DNA from: Paracoccus sp. C2R09
Lineage (GTDB): Bacteria; Pseudomonadota; Alphaproteobacteria; Rhodobacterales; Rhodobacteraceae
Length of the DNA stretch: 64,000 nt
Assembly: GCF_018860625.1 (NCBI RefSeq)
Contig: NZ_JAHKQB010000029.1
Location: 1 to 64,000 of the forward strand
Direction: 5' to 3'
The number at the start of each line of letters is the position of its first letter. Positions within the stretch are counted from its first letter, which is position 1. This document shows positions 59,021 to 64,000 of the stretch, piece after piece. A model generated the notes under the pieces. It was not told the origin of the DNA, made no database searches, and worked only from the letters and a program-made list of their open reading frames with translations. Both the position numbers and the translations under genes were made by a program.

Positions 59021-59419
59021 ATGACACGAAAGCCCGACAGCTTCGAAGACATTCCGGCCATGGCCGACGAGATCGCGCAGCTGATGGCATCGCGCTTCGG
59101 CGGTGCGCGGCGCGGCGAACGTCCCGATCTGTCGGTCATGGTCCGGCGCCGGGGCGGGGCCCTGCCGGACCGCCTGCGCCGCAAGGCCAAGACCCTGGCC
59201 CGCGCCGACCGCCTTGCCCGTCAGCCCCGCATCGCGCGTCAGCTGCCGCTGCAGGATCTGGGCCGCGCCCATGCCGCGCTTGCCGCCCATCTGCAGCCAC
59301 TGGGAGAGATCGCGCGCTTTCAGGGCCGCGCGATCAGCATGACGGCCTCGGTCGTGTTCGGTCTTCTGGTGCTGGCTGCCGTGGCAATCTGGATCATGGT
59401 GGGCCGCGGCACGCTTTGA
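59021..59419 (+). CDS. small protein with basic body and C-terminal membrane helix
   Basis: A 132-residue protein. Residues 1-105 are rich in Arg and Ala and largely helical ('DRLRRKAKTLARADRLARQ'). Residues about 108-128 are one transmembrane helix ('SVVFGLLVLAAVAIWIMVG') close to the C-terminus. I recognise no family. The layout would put the basic part in the cytoplasm and anchor it by its tail. It is divergent from the esterase gene across 55 bases. Confidence 0.65.
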   Translation: MTRKPDSFEDIPAMADEIAQLMASRFGGARRGERPDLSVMVRRRGGALPDRLRRKAKTLARADRLARQPRIARQLPLQDLGRAHAALAAHLQPLGEIARFQGRAISMTASVVFGLLVLAAVAIWIMVGRGTL

Positions 59420-59523
59420 TTGCATTGCACGAGATGCAAGCCTGCTTTATCGGCTGAAGGGACCGCCGAACGCATCCCCGATGCGCCTGCGCATGCCCGA
59501 GCCCGTCCCAGAAAGCCAGTGAC

Positions 59524-60711
59524 ATGACCCAGAGCAGAGATTTCCGCGCCGCAATCCTGGCGCTGGCCCTTGGCGCCTTCGCCATCGGCACGTCCGAATT
59601 CGCGGCCATGGGGCTGCTGCCCTATTTCGCCGCCGACCTGCTGCTGACCGAATCGCAGGCCGGTCACGTGATCAGCGCCTATGCGATCGGCGTGGTGATC
59701 GGGGCGCCCATCACCTCGATCATGGGGGCCAGGCTGCCGCGGCGCCGGTATCTGGCGGCGCTGATGATGTTCTACGGGGTGATGAACCTGCTGGCGGCCT
59801 TCGTGCCAGGCGTGGCGGGGCTGACCGGAGTGCGGTTCCTGGCGGGCCTGCCGCATGGCGGGTTCCTGGGGGTCGCGATGCTCTATGCCGCCGATGCGCT
59901 GCCGCCCGGTCAGCGGGCGCGGGGTGCGGCGCAGGTCATCATGGGGCTGACCGTGGCCAACATCTTCGGCGTGCCGTTGGCGGGCTGGTTCGGGCAGGCC
60001 ATCGGCTGGCGCTTCGGCTTCGGACTGCCGGGCGTCATCGCGCTGGCCTCGGCATGGGCGATCCTGAAGCTGGCCCCGAGGGTCGGCGGCAATCCCGATG
60101 CGCGCCCCTGGGACGAACTGCACGCCCTGCGCAATCCGCGCGTCCTGTGGACGCTGGCCGTGGGCGCCATCGGCTTCGGAGGATTGTTCGCGGTCTATGC
60201 CTATCTGACGGCGGCGATGCTGGCGACGGCGAACCCGCCCGGCTATGCGATCCCGCTGGCCCTGGCCGTCTTCGGCGTGGGCGGCACGCTCGGGACCTGG
60301 ATCTCGGGTCGCGCGACCGAAATGCTGGGCACCACGCGGGCCTCGTGCATCGCGCTGGCATCCATGGCCGCGACGCAGGGCTTCGCGGCCATCGTCGTGG
60401 GCGACTGGAAGCTGATGGTGCTGTCGTCCTTCCTGCTATCGCTTGGCGCGGGGCTGGTGATCCCGCTGCAGACCCGCCTGATGGAGGTCGCGGGCGATGC
60501 GCAGAACATGGCGGCCGCGATGAACCACGCGGCCTTCAACGCGGCCAACGCGCTTGGGCCGTTCCTTGCGGGCATGGCGCTGGCCGCGGGCTGGGGCTGG
60601 CGTTCGACCGGGGTGGTGGGGATCGCGCTTACCGCCGCCGGGGCTGTCGTGCTGGGTCTGGCCACCGCGCGAGATCGGGCAGGTCGGGCGGCGGCAGCGA
60701 ACGCAGGATGA
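59524..60711 (+). CDS. AraJ-like MFS transporter
   Basis: A 395-residue twelve-helix transporter. 'GTSEFAAMGLLPYFAADL' near the start and 'RFLAGLPHGGFLGVAMLYAA' match the DHA1 drug/sugar-efflux group (AraJ, YdhP). These export arabinose-like sugars or drugs; the substrate here is unknown. Its last 83 bases overlap the end of the convergent DUF599 gene in another frame. Confidence 0.88.
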   Translation: MTQSRDFRAAILALALGAFAIGTSEFAAMGLLPYFAADLLLTESQAGHVISAYAIGVVIGAPITSIMGARLPRRRYLAALMMFYGVMNLLAAFVPGVAGLTGVRFLAGLPHGGFLGVAMLYAADALPPGQRARGAAQVIMGLTVANIFGVPLAGWFGQAIGWRFGFGLPGVIALASAWAILKLAPRVGGNPDARPWDELHALRNPRVLWTLAVGAIGFGGLFAVYAYLTAAMLATANPPGYAIPLALAVFGVGGTLGTWISGRATEMLGTTRASCIALASMAATQGFAAIVVGDWKLMVLSSFLLSLGAGLVIPLQTRLMEVAGDAQNMAAAMNHAAFNAANALGPFLAGMALAAGWGWRSTGVVGIALTAAGAVVLGLATARDRAGRAAAANAG

Positions 60712-61393
60712 CCTTGCGCGAGGTCGAGTTGAACTCGCGCCTCCAGGTGACGAACAGCACCATCGCGGTGCCCAGGAACAACGCCCATGGGCCAGCCAGC
60801 CACCCGAGCGAGCCAAGCGCGAAATAGACGCTGCGAAGCCCCGCGTTGAAGCTGCGCGCGGCGGTGATGTTCAGATCGGCCGCCTGCATGGCGCGGTCCA
60901 TCGCGGTCGGGTCCTCGGGCTCGTTCGGGACGGCGGCCATCATCACCGCGCAATATCCGAACAGCCGATGCGCCCAGACGAATTTCAGGAAGGCGTTCAC
61001 CACGAAGAACATCGTGACCAGCAGGCGCAGCTGCCAGCCGGTATGATCCGTGGGGTCCAGCTCCAGCTCGGCCGCGATCCCGCGCAGGCGCTCGGCATTG
61101 CCGATCAGTGCCAGAAGGCCCCCGGTCGCGATCATGCAGGCCGACGCGAAGAAGGCCGTGCCCTCGCGCAGGCTGGACAGGATGTTGCCGTCGAAGATGC
61201 GCGGCTGGCGCGTGATGAACTGGCGCATCCATTCCCGGCGATACCGCTTCATCAGCACGGAAACCGACGGAATGCCCTGCGGAGGACGCTCGGTCAGGTG
61301 TCCGATGCCCAGCCAGGTGCCGAACAGCACGATCAGCGCTGCGATTTCAAGCGGGTCGAGGCGGATGCCGCCGATGAGTTCCAATGCGTCCAT
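60629..61393 (-). CDS. DUF599 family membrane protein
   Basis: A 254-residue protein with four or five helices. DUF599 signatures: 'YRREWMRQFITRQPRIFDGN', 'FFVVNAFLKFVWAHRLFGY' and 'AARSFNAGLRSVYFALGSLG'. The family is uncharacterised and common in proteobacteria. Its C-terminal 27 codons overlap the MFS gene on the other strand. The extra basic, Pro-rich tail within the overlap may not be conserved. Confidence 0.82.
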   Translation of the reverse strand: MDALELIGGIRLDPLEIAALIVLFGTWLGIGHLTERPPQGIPSVSVLMKRYRREWMRQFITRQPRIFDGNILSSLREGTAFFASACMIATGGLLALIGNAERLRGIAAELELDPTDHTGWQLRLLVTMFFVVNAFLKFVWAHRLFGYCAVMMAAVPNEPEDPTAMDRAMQAADLNITAARSFNAGLRSVYFALGSLGWLAGPWALFLGTAMVLFVTWRREFNSTSRKVILRSLPPPDLPDLARWPDPARQPRRR

Positions 61394-61587
61394 GGCGCGA
61401 CATTAGGGCGGCTTGGCGGCGCCGGAAAGACCCTGCTTCGGCATCGACGAAAGCTGCGGAAAGGGTCTTGAAGCCGGGTTCCGCGATCCTAGATCATTGG
61501 AACCGGCGGCCATGACGGCGTCGGTATGACAGCTTGCCCGAATACGGGAAGCGTTACGATCATCGCTTGAACAAGGATGTGACAACC

Positions 61588-62043
61588 ATGCGTAGCAACT
61601 TCGATCTCACGCCCCTCTACCGTGCCTCGATCGGTTTCGACCGGCTGGCCGACGTGATGGACCGCGCGCTCAGCGCCGACGTGTCCGCACCCACCTATCC
61701 CCCCTACAACATCGAGAAGACGGGCGAGAACGCCTATCGCATCTCGATCGCCGTGGCCGGTTTCGCGGCCGACGACCTGAACGTCGAGATGCGCGACGGA
61801 TCGGTCGTCGTCTCGGCCCGCAAGGCCGAGGAGGACGATGCCCGCACCTTCCTGCATCGCGGCATCGCCACCCGCGCATTCGAGCGCAAGTTCACCCTGG
61901 CCGACCATGTCCGCGTCGAAGGTGCCAGCCATGTGGACGGCATGTTGCATGTCGATCTGGTCCGCGAGATCCCCGAGGCGCTGAAGCCCCGCCGGATCGA
62001 GATCGCCAAGGACACGCCCAAGGTCGAGAAGCTGGATTCCTGA
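61588..62043 (+). CDS. Hsp20/IbpA-type small heat shock protein
   Basis: A 151-residue protein. The N-terminal 'PLYRASIGFDRLADVMDRAL' is typical of the IbpA group, followed by an alpha-crystallin domain ('PPYNIEKTGENAYRISIAVA', 'RGIATRAFERKFTLADHVRV' and 'GMLHVDLVREIPE'), and a C-terminal 'RRIEIAK' containing the IxI motif that docks between subunits. It holds unfolded proteins during heat or oxidative stress. ATG 61588 has AAGGATG upstream. A strong terminator follows. Confidence 0.93.
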   Translation: MRSNFDLTPLYRASIGFDRLADVMDRALSADVSAPTYPPYNIEKTGENAYRISIAVAGFAADDLNVEMRDGSVVVSARKAEEDDARTFLHRGIATRAFERKFTLADHVRVEGASHVDGMLHVDLVREIPEALKPRRIEIAKDTPKVEKLDS

Positions 62044-62055
62044 TCCGGCAATCGC

Positions 62056-62083
62056 AGGGTCGCCCGACGGGGCGGCCCTTTTT
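62056..62083 (+). terminator. terminator of the Hsp20 gene
   Basis: AGGGTCGCCC, loop GACG, GGGCGGCCCT, then TTTT: a 10-bp stem with one G-U pair, 12 bases after the stop and just before the convergent recR stop. Confidence 0.88.
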
Positions 62084-62085
62084 CG

Positions 62086-62685
62086 TCACAGGCGCCTGCG
62101 CGCCCGCAGCGCCGCGCTGATCGTCCCGTCGTCCAGATAATTCAGCTCGCCCCCGATGGGCACGCCCTGCGCCAGCCCGGTCACGGCGATTTCGGATCCT
62201 TCCAGCGCGTCGGCGATGTAATGGGCGGTGGTCTGCCCATCCACGGTCGCGTTCAGCGCAAGGATCACCTCGGTCACGCCCTCCTCGTGGATGCGCGATA
62301 TCAGGCGCGGGATGCCCAGATCGTCTGGCCCGACCTCGTCCAGCGCCGACAACGTGCCCCCAAGAACGTGATAGCGCCCGCGAAAGGCGCCGCCGCGCTC
62401 CAGCGCCCACAGATCGGCCACGTCCTCGACCACGCAGATCTCGCCCGTGGCGCGGGCCGGATCGGCGCAGATCGGGCAGATGTCGCGATCGGTGACGTTC
62501 CCGCAGGACAGGCATTCGCGGGAATTGACGGCAACGCGGTCCAACAGCTGCGCCAGCTGGACCATCTGCGTGTCCCGCCTGCGGATCAGCGACAGCACGA
62601 TACGCCGCGCCGACCGCGGACCAAGCCCCGGCAGACGCGCCATCACCGTGATCAGCGCCTGGATGTCGTCGCCACCGCCCTCCAT
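62086..62685 (-). CDS. recR: recombination mediator RecR
   Basis: A 199-residue DNA-binding protein of the RecFOR pathway, loading RecA on gapped DNA. The helix-hairpin-helix '[20 protein letters not shown]', the zinc finger with CLSC and CPIC pairs, and the Toprim segment 'LICVVED'-like '[19 protein letters not shown]' are present. It is 7 bases downstream of ybaB, giving the conserved dnaX-ybaB-recR order. Confidence 0.96.
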   Translation of the reverse strand: MEGGGDDIQALITVMARLPGLGPRSARRIVLSLIRRRDTQMVQLAQLLDRVAVNSRECLSCGNVTDRDICPICADPARATGEICVVEDVADLWALERGGAFRGRYHVLGGTLSALDEVGPDDLGIPRLISRIHEEGVTEVILALNATVDGQTTAHYIADALEGSEIAVTGLAQGVPIGGELNYLDDGTISAALRARRRL

Positions 62686-62692
62686 CGCGCGA

Positions 62693-63037
62693 TCAGAAGG
62701 GGGGCTTCATGCCCGCCGGCAGGCCGAGGCTTTCGGCCATGCGCGACATTTCCGACTGCATCTTCTCCTCGGCCAGGCGCTGCGCTTCCTTGACGGCGGC
62801 CAGGATCAGATCCTCGACCACCTCTTTTTCCGAGGGCACGAAGATCGACGGGTCGATATCCAGCGACCGCAGCTCTCCCTTGGCCGAGCAGACGGCCTTG
62901 ACCAGCCCCGCACCGGATTCGCCGGTCACGGTGATGTTGGACATCTCCTCCTGCATCTCGGCCATGCGTTCCTGCATTTCCTTGGCGGTCTTCATCATCT
63001 TGGCCATGTCGCCAAGCCCGCCCAAACCCTTGATCAT
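62693..63037 (-). CDS. YbaB/EbfC nucleoid-associated protein
   Basis: A 114-residue helical DNA-binding protein of the YbaB family: '[20 protein letters not shown]', '[20 protein letters not shown]' and '[20 protein letters not shown]'. Members bind DNA as dimers with a tweezer-like fold. It lies between dnaX and recR, with gaps of 3 and 7 bases, as in most bacteria. Confidence 0.95.
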   Translation of the reverse strand: MIKGLGGLGDMAKMMKTAKEMQERMAEMQEEMSNITVTGESGAGLVKAVCSAKGELRSLDIDPSIFVPSEKEVVEDLILAAVKEAQRLAEEKMQSEMSRMAESLGLPAGMKPPF

Positions 63038-63040
63038 GTC

Positions 63041-64000
63041 TCAATCCTCGTCTTCGAAGGGGTCCCATTCCTCGACCTCGGCCACGGGGCCGGTGCCGCT
63101 GTCATGGGGATTGGTCGCGCCATCCGCCTCGGCCGCGATCTGGGTCGGGGCGGGGGTCACGCGTTTCACGTCGGTCAGCTTTGCGCCGGGAAAGGCCGCC
63201 ATCACCTGCTGGACGATGGGCAGTTCCAAGGCGCGTTCGCGTGCGGCACGGGCCTCGGCCTCGCGCGCCTCGGCGATGGTGGGGGCGCCGCCGCCATTGG
63301 CGATGGTGACCGCCCAACGCTGTCCGCCGGTCCAGCCGCGCAGGCGTTCGGCCAGGCGTTGGGCGAAATCGGCGGGCGGGTTGTCGCGGGGCTCGAACTC
63401 GATCCGGCCGGGGCTGTAGCGGACAAGCGCCACGTGGCGTTCGACCATGACCAGCAGGGTCATGTCGCGCATGCGGGCGATCAGCTCCACGACGCTCTCG
63501 AAATCCGGAAAGCTCTCGATCAGCTGCGGCGCCACGGCCAGCGCCGTCGCCGCGTTTCCGTGCGCCTGCGCGACGGGTGCAGGGCGGGCGCGGCGGATGG
63601 CCTGCGGGGCTTGGGTCGCCTGCGCGCCCGCCACCGAAGGTCCGCGCGCGAATTCGCCCGCATTCTGCGCCTGCTGCACGCGGCGGATCAGCGCCTCGGG
63701 GTCGGGCAGGTCGGCCACATGGGTCAGCCGGATGATCGCCATTTCCGCCGCCATCATCGCGTTCGGCGCGGCCGAGACCTCTTCCAGCGCCTTGAGCAGC
63801 ATCTGCCACAGCCGCGACAGGACGCGCATTGCCAGCTGTTCGGACAGCTCCTTGCCGCGGCTGCGTTCCTCGGGGGATACGGTCGGATCCTCCAGCGCGT
63901 CGGGCGTGATCTTCGCGACGGAAATCCAATGCGTGATCTCGGCCAGGTCGCGCAGCACGGCCACGGGGTCCGCGCCATCGGCATATTGCGACTGCAGCTC
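63041..64000 (-). CDS. dnaX: DNA polymerase III subunit gamma/tau, C-terminal part
   Basis: The gene runs in from beyond the right edge. About 319 C-terminal residues are visible. They include the domain III-like helical region ('LAEITHWISVAKITPDAL', 'MRVLSRLWQMLLKALEEVSA'), an Ala-rich linker, and the alphaproteobacterial C-terminal tau domain ('FPGAKLTDVKRVTPAPTQ'). The ATPase domain is outside the window. The assignment rests on these segments and on the conserved neighbours ybaB and recR. Confidence 0.92.
   Translation of the reverse strand, partial: ELQSQYADGADPVAVLRDLAEITHWISVAKITPDALEDPTVSPEERSRGKELSEQLAMRVLSRLWQMLLKALEEVSAAPNAMMAAEMAIIRLTHVADLPDPEALIRRVQQAQNAGEFARGPSVAGAQATQAPQAIRRARPAPVAQAHGNAATALAVAPQLIESFPDFESVVELIARMRDMTLLVMVERHVALVRYSPGRIEFEPRDNPPADFAQRLAERLRGWTGGQRWAVTIANGGGAPTIAEAREAEARAARERALELPIVQQVMAAFPGAKLTDVKRVTPAPTQIAAEADGATNPHDSGTGPVAEVEEWDPFEDED

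Noticed and set aside
61493..61540. GGAAC upstream of the Hsp20 gene as an EcfG promoter, and CTTGCC as an RpoH-type element.
   Set aside because: The expected -10 (NGTT) is absent at 16-17 bases from GGAAC, and no RpoH-type -10 lies at the correct distance from CTTGCC.

Overview
This window is a GC-rich chromosomal segment from an alphaproteobacterium of the Rhodobacterales, most likely Paracoccus or a close relative. I infer this from protein content: a five-gene F1-ATPase operon (atpHAGDC), a decayed gene-transfer-agent gene, a FYDLN-acid protein, a PRC-barrel protein with PxVxV repeats, DUF3618/holin-like envelope genes and a 'SufBCD-component'-type membrane protein. Apart from the left edge it reads as a stable core chromosome with short intergenic gaps, many ATGA start/stop overlaps and clear hairpin terminators.

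Layout. 1-1894 is degraded accessory DNA: a multiply frameshifted IS transposase remnant, a frameshifted fragment of a GTA/phage TIM-barrel host-specificity protein, and an AT-rich gap. 1895-5521 encodes a large RTX/Calx-beta protein. 5561-10665 (minus) is a terminal oxidase cluster: subunit II without visible Cu(A) ligands (probably a quinol oxidase), a fused subunit I-III, a small membrane protein, a CopD-like protein and the assembly factor CtaG. A DUF2231 gene lies opposite, and an FNR-like site sits just before ctaG. After an MFS gene, 12240-19348 is a stress and envelope region: manganese catalase, a 67-aa membrane protein, a ferritin-like protein, a PRC-barrel repeat protein, a YihY-type protein and a three-gene DUF3618/holin operon. 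Two of its transcription units have EcfG-like promoter matches. 19425-24556 holds an SDR, tRNA-Ala(GGC), DoxX, a FYDLN-acid protein, a YgjP-type peptidase, a GntR regulator, a SYLF lipoprotein and hemB.

24679-34666 holds a membrane protein, mfd-pabB-pabC, clpA, gloB and a methyltransferase. 34975-39862 is atpHAGDC, followed by an H-type lectin gene. 40325-46346 holds an alpha/beta hydrolase with a DsbA-like isomerase, prs, purD, xseA and eda. 46593-48323 is rpsB-tsf. Next come a LuxR-type regulator without a LuxI partner, cmk, adenine deaminase, hisH, hisB, a KtrAB/TrkAH potassium system, a BCCT transporter, a coiled-coil protein with zapA, an esterase, an MFS exporter overlapping a DUF599 gene, Hsp20, and recR-ybaB-dnaX, with dnaX running off the right edge.

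I found no CRISPR array, no complete mobile element, no rRNA and no defence island. No complete novel system is evident. The best leads are the Cu(A)-less oxidase under a possible FNR site, the catalase/ferritin/small-membrane-protein operon with the nearby EcfG-like envelope operon, the duplicated Calx-beta architecture of the RTX protein, and the GTA relic.
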